A stretch of DNA of 61,070 nt, from NCBI GenBank assembly GCA_027592645.1, contig JAQCKI010000003.1, forward strand, positions 1-61,070, read 5' to 3'. The DNA is from Chloroflexota bacterium (GTDB taxonomy: Bacteria; Chloroflexota; Dehalococcoidia; UBA2979). A program made the position numbers and the translations under genes. Below are positions 8,524 through 18,642 of the stretch, piece after piece (positions within the stretch are counted from its first letter, which is position 1; each line of letters starts with the position of its first letter). Below the pieces are notes generated by a model that was given only the letters and a program-made list of their open reading frames with translations, had not been told where the DNA came from and made no database searches.

Positions 8524-9813
8524 ATGCGACCTTCCCAGGCCATCGCATCAGCACATCGGGAGCCCGTCATCGCCTTCGACGCCCCCGTCACGACCGAGGA
8601 AGACGCGCGCGTCACCCGCGCCGTCTTCGCCATCGCCGTGGGTGCAGGCATCGCCAGCATGTCGATGAACTTCTGGGTGCCGTTCCTGCCGCTGTACATG
8701 CGTGAACTCGGGGCGGTCTCGGACGCGGATGCGCTGTTCTGGGTGGCCGTGGCCGCGACCTGCCAGGGGATCGTCCGGCTCGCGTCTGGCCCGGTGTGGG
8801 GCATGCTCTCCGACCGATACGGTCGCAAGTTGATGTTCCTGCGCGCTCTCGTTTTTGCCTCCGTCACCACGGCGATCGCCGCGCTTGCGACGCAGCCGTT
8901 GCACATCGTGGTCGCGTTCGTGTGCCAGGGGTTGTTCTCCGGCTTCGTGCCGGCGGCCACGGCGCTGACCAGCGTCTCCGTGCCGGACCGAAGGATGAAC
9001 GGCAGCCTGAGCACGGTGACCGGCGCGGTCTACCTCGGCAACACCGTGGGGCCGGCGGCGGGCGCGGTGATGGCCGTGCTGATCGGCTATCGCGGCGCGA
9101 TCCTGGGCGCGGCGGCGATGCCCGCGCTGGCGGCCATGCTCGCCGCGATCACTGTGCCACGCGACCGTATCGGCCCCGAGGTGCGCCCGGTCACCGAGGG
9201 CGACGCCGTTGGGGCCACCGAAGCCGTGCCTCCGCGCACTTCGGCGCGGTCACTCTTCACCACGCAGTTCAGCCTCGTGTTGCTCGTGTTCTTCGCGACG
9301 ATCTCGCTGACGCAGGTGCTGCGGCTGGCGACGCCGGTGGCGCTCGAACGGATCGAGGGCCTCGGGCAGGCGACCGGCGCGTCGGGCGTGGCGTTCACCC
9401 TCGCGGGGCTGGCGAGCGTGGCGGGGATCGTCCTGTCGCAGCGCATCGTGCGGAGTGGCCGTCTGACGCGGGTGCTGGGGCTCGCCTGCCTCGTGACCGC
9501 CGGTGCGCACCTGGTGCTGCCGTTCTCCACGACGGCGGTCACGTTCATCGCCGCGTTCGCGCTGATCTCGTTGCTCCAGGCCGGCATGGTGCCCGCGACC
9601 AACACCCTGATCGCCGCCAACGCCCCGCGGGAGCGTCGCGGCACGGCGTTCGGCTTCGCGAGCGGCGTACAGGCGATCGGGTTCATGGTGGGCCCGGCGA
9701 TGGCGGCCGGGTTCGCGGCGGTGTCGCTGGACCTGGGCTTCGTGGTACTCGCCGGGCTGTTCGCGGCGCTCGCGGTGCTGGTCTTCGCGGCGATCCGCGA
9801 GCCGCGGATGTAG
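8524..9813 (+). CDS. MFS transporter
   Basis: 12-TM-like hydrophobic pattern; GPVWGMLSDRYGRKLMFLRALVF motif. Confidence 0.85.
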   Translation: MRPSQAIASAHREPVIAFDAPVTTEEDARVTRAVFAIAVGAGIASMSMNFWVPFLPLYMRELGAVSDADALFWVAVAATCQGIVRLASGPVWGMLSDRYGRKLMFLRALVFASVTTAIAALATQPLHIVVAFVCQGLFSGFVPAATALTSVSVPDRRMNGSLSTVTGAVYLGNTVGPAAGAVMAVLIGYRGAILGAAAMPALAAMLAAITVPRDRIGPEVRPVTEGDAVGATEAVPPRTSARSLFTTQFSLVLLVFFATISLTQVLRLATPVALERIEGLGQATGASGVAFTLAGLASVAGIVLSQRIVRSGRLTRVLGLACLVTAGAHLVLPFSTTAVTFIAAFALISLLQAGMVPATNTLIAANAPRERRGTAFGFASGVQAIGFMVGPAMAAGFAAVSLDLGFVVLAGLFAALAVLVFAAIREPRM

Positions 9814-9817
9814 CGGC

Positions 9818-11113
9818 TCAGTCCGCCAGTTCGCCCTCGGTCAGCACGTGGCCGTCCGAGGGGTCGCGGAGCGTGGCACCCAGGCCGTGCGGCATCGGCG
9901 TGGCGAGTTTGCGGAAGAAGTCCGGGAACGTCTTGGAGACGCACGCGGGGTTGCGGATCAGGATCCCCGGCACGAACAGCCCGAGCATCGCGAAGCACAT
10001 CGCCACCCGGTGATCCTCGAACGTCTCGATCTCGGCGCCGTGCAGTGCGGAGGGGTGGATGACCAGGTCGTCGCCTTCCATCTCCACGCGCGCGCCGCAG
10101 AGCGTCAGGCCCTCATAGAGCGCCTGCACGCGGTCGCACTCCTGCACGCGCAGCCGGTCGAGGCCCACGAACCGCACCGGCCGGCTCAGCAGCGGCGCGA
10201 TCACGATCGCGGTCATGATGCTGTCGCCCAGATCGGTATTGCGGGAGACCAGCGGCGGTACCTGCTCTGCGAGCGCGGCGGCGCAGAACCGCTCGAACCG
10301 CTCGTCGAACTGCCACCCGGAGTGCGGCCAGTTGGTCACCGTCACGGACTCCGCGTCACCACCCCGCAGCCGCGCCATCAGATCCGCGCCGACAAGGTAA
10401 GAGGCGCTCGATGCGTCGCCCTCGATCTGATGGACGCCCGGCTGCGTGTAGATCGGAATCATCTGCTCGGTCATCGTCACGTACGGCGACTCATCGGCGT
10501 TGGCGTCGATGACCTCCACCTCCCACCCGCCGACGCGTGCGCCGAGCAGCAGCGCGGAGGCGAACTGGGAAGAGTCGCGAATGCTCACCGTGCATTGGCC
10601 CGGCCGCGGCCCTGCGCCGCGCACCACGGCAGGTAGGTGCCCGTCCTCCGCGTCGATGCGGTAGCCGAGTTGCCCGAGCGCGTCGAACAGCGCGCCCTGC
10701 GGGCGCTCGTGCATCCGCTTCGTGCCGCTCAGCCGGTACGCCCCGCTGCCGAGGCACACCAGTGCGACGAGGAACCGCGCGGCGGTACCGGCGTTGCCGA
10801 CGTACAACTCGACTGGCGAGTCCTCGGTGCCGCCGGGGGCAAGGCGTCCGCCGCAGCCCTGCACCACCAGCGTGCGGTTGTCGGGCTCGGTCGGGTCGGG
10901 GGTGATGGTGACGCCCACGCCGAGGGTGCGCAGGCACTCGACCATCACCTGCGTGTCGTCCGACCACAGCGCACCGTGGAGCGTGAACTCGCCCTCGCCG
11001 AGTGCGGCGAGGATCAGCGCGCGATTCGTCTCGCTCTTGGAGCCGGGCACGCTGACACTCGCACGGATCGGCGCGGGCGGTGGGACGACCTCGAGCAGTG
11101 CGGGGAGTGCCAT
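9818..11113 (-). CDS. aroA: 3-phosphoshikimate 1-carboxyvinyltransferase
   Basis: VPGSKSETNRALILAAL, YVGNAGTAARFL, FEDHRVAMCFAMLGL. Confidence 0.93.
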   Translation of the reverse strand: MALPALLEVVPPPAPIRASVSVPGSKSETNRALILAALGEGEFTLHGALWSDDTQVMVECLRTLGVGVTITPDPTEPDNRTLVVQGCGGRLAPGGTEDSPVELYVGNAGTAARFLVALVCLGSGAYRLSGTKRMHERPQGALFDALGQLGYRIDAEDGHLPAVVRGAGPRPGQCTVSIRDSSQFASALLLGARVGGWEVEVIDANADESPYVTMTEQMIPIYTQPGVHQIEGDASSASYLVGADLMARLRGGDAESVTVTNWPHSGWQFDERFERFCAAALAEQVPPLVSRNTDLGDSIMTAIVIAPLLSRPVRFVGLDRLRVQECDRVQALYEGLTLCGARVEMEGDDLVIHPSALHGAEIETFEDHRVAMCFAMLGLFVPGILIRNPACVSKTFPDFFRKLATPMPHGLGATLRDPSDGHVLTEGELAD

Positions 11114-11171
11114 GCACCGATTCTAACGGCGCATGGCACTCCGCTCGCGATCTGCGCGGCTGTGTCGAGGG

Positions 11172-12134
11172 CTACTCGAACGCCGAGGGCGGGATGATGC
11201 CCAGCCGACCGGCGCGATAGTCCTCGAACGCCTGCACCAGTTGCTCTCGGTTGTTCATCACGAACGGCCCGTACCAGGCGACCGGCTCACCGATCGGCTG
11301 GCCACCGAGGATCAGCACGTCGAGGTTCGGGCTGCGGCTCTCCTGCTCCCGATCCGCCTCGATGGTGATGCCGCCGGGACCTCCGGCGAACAGCGCGAGT
11401 TGCCCCATCTTCACCGGGCGTCGCTCCGGCCCGACCGTGCCGAGGCCGTTGAGGACGTATGCGACGGCGTTGAAGCCGGGGTCCCACGGCAGCCGCAGGC
11501 GTGCGCCCGGGTAGATCGTCGCGTGCAGCATCGTGATCGGCGTGTGCGTGACGCCCGGCCCGGCGTGGCCGTCCAGGTCGCCCGCGATCAGGCGCACCAG
11601 TGCGCCGCCGTCCGCCGAGGTGAGCAGCGGCACGTCGCTCCCTCGGAGGTCCTGGTAGCGCGGCGCCAGGAACTTGTCCTTGGCCGGCAGGTTCACCCAC
11701 AACTGGAAGCCGTGGAACAGGCCGCCTGAGACGACCAGCGCCTCCGGTGGCTTCTCGATGTGCAGGATCCCGGCGCCGGCGGTCATCCACTGCGTGTCGC
11801 CATTGGAGATCACGCCGCCGCCGCCCTGCGAATCCTGATGTTCCATGATGCCGTCGATCATGTACGTCACGGTCTCGAAGCCGCGGTGCGGGTGCCATGG
11901 CGTGCCCTTCGGCTCGCCGGGGGCGTATTCCACCTCGCCCATCTGGTCGAGGTGGACGAACGGGTCGAGGTCCGCCAGGTCCACGCCCTGGAAGGCGCGG
12001 CGCACGGGGAAGCCCTCGCCCTCGAATCCCTGCGGGGCGGTGGTCACGCTGCGCACGGCGCGGTCGGGCGCCTCGTCCGAGGGCTCGGCGATGCGGGGGA
12101 GGGTGAGGAGGTCGTCAACGGTTACTGCTGGCAT
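11172..12134 (-). CDS. Pirin family protein
   Basis: WHPHRGFETVTYMIDGIMEHQDSQGGGGVISNGDTQWMTAGAGILHIE. Confidence 0.93.
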   Translation of the reverse strand: MPAVTVDDLLTLPRIAEPSDEAPDRAVRSVTTAPQGFEGEGFPVRRAFQGVDLADLDPFVHLDQMGEVEYAPGEPKGTPWHPHRGFETVTYMIDGIMEHQDSQGGGGVISNGDTQWMTAGAGILHIEKPPEALVVSGGLFHGFQLWVNLPAKDKFLAPRYQDLRGSDVPLLTSADGGALVRLIAGDLDGHAGPGVTHTPITMLHATIYPGARLRLPWDPGFNAVAYVLNGLGTVGPERRPVKMGQLALFAGGPGGITIEADREQESRSPNLDVLILGGQPIGEPVAWYGPFVMNNREQLVQAFEDYRAGRLGIIPPSAFE

Positions 12135-12268
12135 GGAGGTCTCCATTCGTTCGTTCCATCCTGCCATAGCATACCAGAAGTAAGTAAGTAATCAAGTGTT
12201 TGACAGGGCCGGCCCGCCGAATGCCTCGGCCGGGGTGTTATCGTCGCGGCCGGTCAGGGGAGGTGCGG

Positions 12269-12661
12269 ATGTCGGTCGATGTGGCCCGCGAGGTGATCGA
12301 GCGCTGGGTCGCCGCCTTCAATGCGCGCGACGTCGAGGGCGAGATCGCCGCGTTCAACTTCCCCCACGTGCGCCTCGCCAACGGGCGCTTCGAGACGATC
12401 GAGAGTCCCGACACGCTCCGGATTCGCCACGAGCGGTCGACCGCCGGGTTGCAGGCCGAGGGATGGCACCACACCGACCTCGATGTCATCGAGGCGGTGC
12501 AGAGCGGCACGGACAAGGTCCACTTCACGCTGCGCTACACCCGCTGCCGTACGGACGGGACGCCGTATGACACGTTCGATTCACTCTGGATCGTCACCGA
12601 CCAGGACGGCCACTGGGGCGTGCAGTTCCGTTCGAGTTACCTCTCGGCCCGTGGCCGGTAG
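12269..12661 (+). CDS. SnoaL/NTF2-like protein
   Basis: VIERWVAAFNARDVEGEIAAFNFPHVRLANG fold signature. Confidence 0.6.
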   Translation: MSVDVAREVIERWVAAFNARDVEGEIAAFNFPHVRLANGRFETIESPDTLRIRHERSTAGLQAEGWHHTDLDVIEAVQSGTDKVHFTLRYTRCRTDGTPYDTFDSLWIVTDQDGHWGVQFRSSYLSARGR

Positions 12662-12679
12662 GCGCCAGGAGGCTCCCCG

Positions 12680-13006
12680 ATGATCTACGAACTCCGTATC
12701 TACACCGCCAACACCGGCAAGATGGCCGCGCTGCAGGCGCGCTTCCGCGACCACACGGTGGCGCTCTTCGAGCGGCACGGCATCAAGAACGTCGGCTACT
12801 GGACGAACGCCGTGGGCGGCCGCAGCGACGAACTCTGGTACATGCTCGCCTTCGAGGATGCCGGGCAGCGTCAGCAGGCGTGGGCGGCCTTCCAGGCCGA
12901 CCCGGAGTGGCAGCGCGCCCGCGCCGAGTCCGAGAAGGACGGGCCGCTGGTTCACCACATCGAGAACCGGCTGATGAGCGCCACGGACTACTCGCCGCTC
13001 AAGTAA
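12680..13006 (+). CDS. NIPSNAP family protein
   Basis: MIYELRIYTANTGKMAALQARFRDHTVALFERHGIKNVGYW. Confidence 0.9.
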   Translation: MIYELRIYTANTGKMAALQARFRDHTVALFERHGIKNVGYWTNAVGGRSDELWYMLAFEDAGQRQQAWAAFQADPEWQRARAESEKDGPLVHHIENRLMSATDYSPLK

Positions 13007-13131
13007 CCCTGAAGCGACCCCGATATGGCTCGCGGGGGCCTCGGGAACCCGCTGACCCTCCCGTGCGTCTACGATCACAGTGCTGAGGCGGGCCGCAGGC
13101 CCACGCCGGCAGTCGGGACGAGAGGCGCACG

Positions 13132-13626
13132 ATGAGCGCATCCACGCGATGGCTGGCCGGGGTCGGCGGTGTCTTGCTGGTAGCGGCGGTGGTCAGCGCC
13201 GCCGTCGCGCTGATGGCCAGCGGCACGCAGCAGTTCGATGAGGGCACGCCCGAACGCACCGTCCAGCGCTACCTGGAGGCGGTCGCCGAGCGCGACGCCA
13301 CCACGGCGCTCGCCCTGATGTCGGACGAACTCGTCGCGCGGTGCGGCCCGATGCCGCGCGACTCGATCATCCACCGTGGCACCTCGCGCTTCCGCGCCGC
13401 CCTCGAGGAGACGCGGGTGCGCGATGCCGGCGGGGTCGAGATTCGCGTTGCCATCACCGAATCATGGGGCGACTCGCCGTTTGGCGGCGGCGACTCTACG
13501 TGGTCGGTGTTCTTCGAACTCGTCGAGCAGAATGGCGAGTGGCGATTCTCCGTGGAGCCGTGGCCCACCTACTGCCCGAACCCCCGAGAGCTCCCGCCGG
13601 TTCCTGCCAAGCCTGCAAACCGTTAG
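13132..13626 (+). CDS. Membrane-anchored hypothetical protein, NTF2-like
   Basis: N-terminal TM; GTPERTVQRYLEAVAERDATTALALMSDELV. Confidence 0.55.
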   Translation: MSASTRWLAGVGGVLLVAAVVSAAVALMASGTQQFDEGTPERTVQRYLEAVAERDATTALALMSDELVARCGPMPRDSIIHRGTSRFRAALEETRVRDAGGVEIRVAITESWGDSPFGGGDSTWSVFFELVEQNGEWRFSVEPWPTYCPNPRELPPVPAKPANR

Positions 13627-13635
13627 GTCGTCGTC

Positions 13636-15438
13636 ATGGCATCCGGCCTCCTCTTTGGCATCCTGGGTACCCTGCTCCCGTTCGTGGTCATCGGCGCGAT
13701 CATCGCCGCCGCGATCAGGTCACGCACTGACGATGACGACGCTGACGTGCCGCCCGGCATTGGCACCGCACGGCGCCTCTTCCTCTACGGCATCGGCTTC
13801 GTGGCGCTTGCCTTCGCCGCGTCAGGCGTCGCGCTGCTCATCGGCGGGGCGCTGGATGCCGCGACCGGGTCGCTGCTGATCGATCAGAGCGGGACGCGCG
13901 TCGCGGTGGCACTCTCGTTCGCGACCGTCGGCATCCCCGTGTGGGGCGTGCTGGTGCTGCTCGCGCAGCGCTCGGTCACCGCGCACCCGGTGGAGCGCCG
14001 GTCGCAGGCGCGTCGGTTCTACTTCAGCCTCGCCCGAGGTGTGGCGATCACCATCGTCGCGTTCAACGCAGCGGAGGTGCTGCGCGTCATCCTCCAGGTC
14101 AGTGACTTCTCCGGCGGGCCGTGGGGCTGGCTGGTCGCGTGGGCGGCGGTCTGGCTGATTCACGACCGCCTAGCCGCTGCCGAGCCGGCAGAGTCCGCCG
14201 TCACCTCGCTGCTGGACCGCCTCTACCGCTACTACGCCACCCTCCTGGGTCTCGTGTTCCTCTTGGTTGGTGCCGTGGGCGCGGTCTCCGTGCCGCTACA
14301 GGCCGCGTACGACGGCCTCTTCCGCACCACGCTGGTGGCCGGTGCCTGGTCCGAGGAGTGGCGCGAGATGATCGCGCTGCTGGCGGTCGGAATCGTCGTC
14401 TGGGTGCCCGCGTGGGTCATGCGCCTCGGCCGGATCGATGCCGGTTCACCGCTCTGGCGGGTCCAGGTCTTCCTCGCGGGCGTGCTCGTCGCGGTGATGC
14501 TGACGGTGGGCTCCGCCGGCACCCTGGTGCACCTGGTGCTCCAGTGGCTGATCGGCGTCCCGGAGGCCGCCCGCGCGGCGAACCATTTCGAGTTGCTGCC
14601 CGGTGCGATCGCGATCGCGCTCGTCGGCCTCGCTTCGTGGGGCTACCACCACGCGCTGCTCGATGAGACGGCACGCATCGGCGAGCCGAGGAGCGAGCCG
14701 GAGCGGGTATACCGCTACGTACTGGCCGGCAGCGGACTGGTGGCGGTGGCCGCAGGCGTCACACAACTCATCGCGCTGTTGATTGAGGTCATCGCCGGCA
14801 CCGACTCCGTGATCGTGAGCGGCGACGGCTGGTGGCGGAACCGCATCGTGCTGGTGTTGACGCTGTTCGCCGTCGGTGCGCCGCTGTGGGCCTACGGCTG
14901 GCTCCGCATCCAGCAGGCCGTGCGCTCCGGCAGCGCCGCCGAGCAGCAGGCGACCAGTCGCCGTGTCTACCTGTTCGGCATCTTCGGCGTCGCCGCGCTC
15001 GTGATGCTCGTGAACCTGACGGTCGTCCTGTTCCAGGTGTTCGAGGCATTGCTGGAGGATGGCCTCTCGTCCGGCCTCATTCGAGACGTGCGCTGGAGCA
15101 TCGCGCTGGTCACGGTCGCCGGTGCCATCGCCGGGTACCACTGGCTCGTCCTGCGCGAAGATCAGTCCGAGCGCGAAGGTGCGCCCGAGGCCACCCCGGT
15201 GCGCCGTCGCGAGGTCACGCTCGTCGTCGCCGCCCGCCGCCGCGAGGGCATCGTCGCGGCGCTCGAAGGGATCGAGGGTGTCGCCGTGCGCACCTGGGAA
15301 CACCTCGGTGATACGGGCGGCGCGCTGCCGGCATCCGCGCTCGAGGCGCTCATCGATGAGGTCACGGCCAGCGAGCACTCCCGCCTGCTGCTGGTGGTCG
15401 AGGGTGACGTGTACCAGTTGACGCCCTTCAGCGTGTAA
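13636..15438 (+). CDS. Multi-repeat membrane protein, DUF5671-like
   Basis: At least five repeats of an R-x-[FY]-x(~25 hydrophobic) unit (ARRLFLYGIGF, ARRFYFSLARG, LDRLYRYYATL, PERVYRYVLAG, SRRVYLFGIFG). Confidence 0.65.
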   Translation: MASGLLFGILGTLLPFVVIGAIIAAAIRSRTDDDDADVPPGIGTARRLFLYGIGFVALAFAASGVALLIGGALDAATGSLLIDQSGTRVAVALSFATVGIPVWGVLVLLAQRSVTAHPVERRSQARRFYFSLARGVAITIVAFNAAEVLRVILQVSDFSGGPWGWLVAWAAVWLIHDRLAAAEPAESAVTSLLDRLYRYYATLLGLVFLLVGAVGAVSVPLQAAYDGLFRTTLVAGAWSEEWREMIALLAVGIVVWVPAWVMRLGRIDAGSPLWRVQVFLAGVLVAVMLTVGSAGTLVHLVLQWLIGVPEAARAANHFELLPGAIAIALVGLASWGYHHALLDETARIGEPRSEPERVYRYVLAGSGLVAVAAGVTQLIALLIEVIAGTDSVIVSGDGWWRNRIVLVLTLFAVGAPLWAYGWLRIQQAVRSGSAAEQQATSRRVYLFGIFGVAALVMLVNLTVVLFQVFEALLEDGLSSGLIRDVRWSIALVTVAGAIAGYHWLVLREDQSEREGAPEATPVRRREVTLVVAARRREGIVAALEGIEGVAVRTWEHLGDTGGALPASALEALIDEVTASEHSRLLLVVEGDVYQLTPFSV

Positions 15439-15514
15439 CCCCTGACCCGCCGCCCGCCTGTCCGAAGTTCGCTACCATCCCCGCGCCACAGGTGACGGGT
15501 GATGGGAACTGACG

Positions 15515-16315
15515 ATGCCGTTTGTGCAGGCAGGCGATGTCCGCCTCGAGTACTTCGAGGCGGGCGAGGGCGATCGGACGATGGTGCTGGTGCATGGCGC
15601 TTCGTCCTCGTCGCGGGCGTGGGCCGGTGTGCAACGCGCGCTAGCCGAGGCCGGCGTGCGGTCACTCGCCATCTCGACGCGCGGCGCCGGCGGCTCTGAC
15701 CGCGCCGCCACCTTGGATGGCTACACGCCGGAGTCCTACGCGCGCGACCTCGCCGCGGCGGTGGATGCACTGGGCCTCGGGCGCTTCGTGCTCGTCGGGC
15801 ACTCGCTGGGGACGCTGGTGAGCCGCTACTACGTGCGCGACCACGCCGACCGAGTGCGCGCGCTGGTGCTGATTTCCGGGCCCGACCCGGGCACGGGGCC
15901 GCGGACGCCTGAGCAACTGGCCGCCCGACAGGCCTCGCCCGCCGCGCAGCGACCGGCGGACGGCCGCCCCGGCGCGGCGTGGCTCCACCATCACGCCGGT
16001 CTGAGCGAAGCGGAGCGTGAGGCGCTGTGGGGCGACTTGCAGCAGAACCCGCCGGAGCGCGCTCAGGGCCAGGCACCACCGTGGCCGGGCCTTGATGGGC
16101 TCGCCGCGCAGATGCCGGTGGACACGCTGGTGGTGCTGGGCGATCAGGATGAGACGGTGGCGCCGTCCACGCCGCTGCGCGGCTTCCTGGAACTACCGGT
16201 GGAACGTCGGTCGTTGCACGTGTTCCACGGGGTGGGGCACTACCCACCGGCGCAGGTGCCGGAACGCCTGACCGGCGTGCTCCTCCGCTTCACGAAGGAA
16301 CACGCCGGCTGGTGA
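15515..16315 (+). CDS. Alpha/beta hydrolase
   Basis: VLVHGASSSSRAW; GHSLGTLVSRYY nucleophile elbow; C-terminal GVGHYPPAQVPE. Confidence 0.9.
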   Translation: MPFVQAGDVRLEYFEAGEGDRTMVLVHGASSSSRAWAGVQRALAEAGVRSLAISTRGAGGSDRAATLDGYTPESYARDLAAAVDALGLGRFVLVGHSLGTLVSRYYVRDHADRVRALVLISGPDPGTGPRTPEQLAARQASPAAQRPADGRPGAAWLHHHAGLSEAEREALWGDLQQNPPERAQGQAPPWPGLDGLAAQMPVDTLVVLGDQDETVAPSTPLRGFLELPVERRSLHVFHGVGHYPPAQVPERLTGVLLRFTKEHAGW

Positions 16316-16339
16316 CGTTCGACCGATGGCCCTCGGCTG

Positions 16340-16777
16340 CTACTTGCCGCGCGAGGGGAGGGCGATCACCGCGTGCCCGGGGCACGTGGGGTCACCCTTC
16401 TGGTTGACGACGTTCATCTCCAGGAAGACCCGGTTCTCACCGTCCACGACTTCCTTCTTGGTGACCTTGCCGGTCACGGTCAGGATGTCGTTCTTCTGGT
16501 TGATCGCGCGGTATTGCAAGCCGCACTCGCGGATCTCGGCCTCGTCGCCGATCCAGTCACGGAGCGCGTTGAGCATGTACGTGTAGCGCAGGTTGCCCAT
16601 GCCAAAGGCACCGGCCTCGTTCAGCGCCTTACGGCCAGACTCGTCATCCATGTGGATGTAGACGAACTCGTCGTTGACGGCGGCGTACCGGTTCCAGTTC
16701 ATGAAGTCGGTCTGGCGTGACCACGGCGGCGACTCGTCGCCCATGTTCACGTCCTCGAAGTAGACGTTGACTGCCAT
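16340..16777 (-). CDS. MaoC-like dehydratase domain protein
   Basis: Hot-dog-like protein paired with adjacent FAS1-like dehydratase gene. Confidence 0.65.
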   Translation of the reverse strand: MAVNVYFEDVNMGDESPPWSRQTDFMNWNRYAAVNDEFVYIHMDDESGRKALNEAGAFGMGNLRYTYMLNALRDWIGDEAEIRECGLQYRAINQKNDILTVTGKVTKKEVVDGENRVFLEMNVVNQKGDPTCPGHAVIALPSRGK

Positions 16778-16805
16778 CTGATGCTTCCTTCTCGCCTGTG
16801 GGCGA

Positions 16806-17306
16806 CTAGTAGCGGATGCCGGTGGAGATGCGAACCTTGACGACTTCGTCCTTCTGGTTGCGCCACTCCATTTCGGTCTCGGTGAACAGGGTCAGGCCCA
16901 GGCGCGTGGTGCGCTCGTTCCACTCCTTCAGGCGGGTGCGCGAGGTGATGACATCGCCCGGGCGCATCGGCACGCCGAAGGTCTCCACCTGGCCGCCGTT
17001 CATGCCTCGGGTGCCGGGCGTGCTACCCATGCCCTGCGGCGCACCACCGGCCGTGCGCGGCCGGTCGATCGGCCACGCGAACGGGTTGAAGTCGTTTGGC
17101 GCGATGATCCCGCCCCAGCGCGTGCCCTTCGCGTACTCCGCGTCCCAGAAGACGCGCGGCGGCGTGTCCGGCCAGTAGGAGGCGATGCCCCACTTGCGCA
17201 GGTCAGACTCCGCGATCGGCGGCGAAACCCGCACGTTCTCCCACACGCCCTTGCGGGCCTCCATCTCTGGCGTGACCAGAGTCTCCAGCTTCTGTTCGGA
17301 CGTCAC
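16806..17306 (-). CDS. FAS1-like dehydratase (MaoC N-terminal) domain protein
   Basis: Start inferred at GTG 17306 (VTSEQKLETLVTPEMEARKG); VETFGVPMRPGDVITSRTRLKEWNERTTRLGLTLFTETEMEWRNQ. Confidence 0.7.
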   Translation of the reverse strand: MTSEQKLETLVTPEMEARKGVWENVRVSPPIAESDLRKWGIASYWPDTPPRVFWDAEYAKGTRWGGIIAPNDFNPFAWPIDRPRTAGGAPQGMGSTPGTRGMNGGQVETFGVPMRPGDVITSRTRLKEWNERTTRLGLTLFTETEMEWRNQKDEVVKVRISTGIRY

Positions 17307-17426
17307 CGTCCCGCTCCTTTCCCCCGCGTGCTGACCGGATACCCCTTGAGGGTGACCGGGCGAGCACAATTGTAATCAGCCTGTCATCCCCACCTGTGAA
17401 GGCGGGCGCGAACCGGGCGAACGGTA

Positions 17427-18338
17427 CTACTGGAGCGGTGCCAGTGGGGGCAGCGCGAGCGGGCGAACCCAGAAGAACGCCTCGCCCGATGTCACGCGTA
17501 GCATCTCCGCCGGCATCGTCGGGCCGCAGCCGAGGCTGAACCACGTCACGCCGCCGCCCGCAGCATCGACCCACATCTGGCGACCCTCGCCACCCTCGAA
17601 CGCGAATATCGCGACGAACTGGGGATCGAGGTTCTCGCCGCCCGGCGCGCCAACCACCGCGTACAGCCGCAGCGGTGCCTCCGGGCCCGCGACGTCGCTC
17701 GTGAAGAACCGGTCGAGGTACTCGGGCATCTCTGTGGCCGCGCGGGTGCCGTCCGGGCACGCGTCCACGCGCGGTGGCGTGGCGTCCACGCCGCCGTCCG
17801 CACCCGTCGAGGTGCTCATCACCCGCAGCATCGCGTCGCGGTCGCCTCGGACCACCACGCCCACGACCTCGTCCACGACCGGCAGGCCGGTGCTGGCGGT
17901 CTCCGGGTGCAGCGCCCCGGCGAACTCGAAGCCGGCGGCCAGGGGCGTGATCTCGGGCAGCGCCTCGTAGGCCACGTCCAGGCTGACCCACTCTTCGACG
18001 TACGCGATCCAGCCGATGCCGGTGAGCGCGACCCAGCGGCCCGCTGCTCGGCCGGAGACCGGGACCTCGTCGCCGGGGTTCAGCCGTCCGATCACCACCG
18101 CGCTGGTGCTGGGCGCGGCGCGCACGTTCAGATCGTCGGTGGTGATCCGTGCGGTACCGATCGCCGGCCACGCAATCGAAGGTGTGGGCTCGGGCGTGGA
18201 GGTCTGCACCGCGACCGTCGGTGTCGGCGTCGATACCGCAGGGGGCCGGGCGTCGTTGCCGGAGCAGGCGGTGAGGGTCAGTGTCGCGATCATCGCCAGC
18301 ACCACACCAGTGATCGGCCATCCGCGGTGTCCGGACAT
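17427..18338 (-). CDS. Lipoprotein with SH3-like domain
   Basis: Lipobox LTLTACSG; ARITTDDLNVRAAPSTSAVVIGRLNPGDEVPVSGRAAGRWVAL. Confidence 0.7.
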   Translation of the reverse strand: MSGHRGWPITGVVLAMIATLTLTACSGNDARPPAVSTPTPTVAVQTSTPEPTPSIAWPAIGTARITTDDLNVRAAPSTSAVVIGRLNPGDEVPVSGRAAGRWVALTGIGWIAYVEEWVSLDVAYEALPEITPLAAGFEFAGALHPETASTGLPVVDEVVGVVVRGDRDAMLRVMSTSTGADGGVDATPPRVDACPDGTRAATEMPEYLDRFFTSDVAGPEAPLRLYAVVGAPGGENLDPQFVAIFAFEGGEGRQMWVDAAGGGVTWFSLGCGPTMPAEMLRVTSGEAFFWVRPLALPPLAPLQ

Positions 18339-18642
18339 GATTCCCTCCGTGATCCGGTGGAGCGGACTACGCCCACCAGCATGCCAGCAAACCGTTCGAC
18401 CGTGTCGACACGAGGAATCGCGCGCTGATGATGTCGCGCGGGCGCGTACGCACGGGTGGCTGGAGAACACCGTAGGAGGAACGAGATTGCCGCTGGCGCG
18501 GTTCGCCATCCCGGTGCCGCGCCCCGTACGATGTCGCCGCCAGCGCGGGGGAGCACACTTCGTGTAGCGCGGGCGTCCACCACTTCAACGCGTCGGGATT
18601 TGCAGACCACGCGACGCCACAGGCGCCGCTGGAGGGGATGTC

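Noticed and set aside
12175-12193. Short AGTA tandem repeat upstream of the pirin gene
   Set aside because: Only about three units; likely part of the divergent promoter spacer, too short to call a functional repeat.
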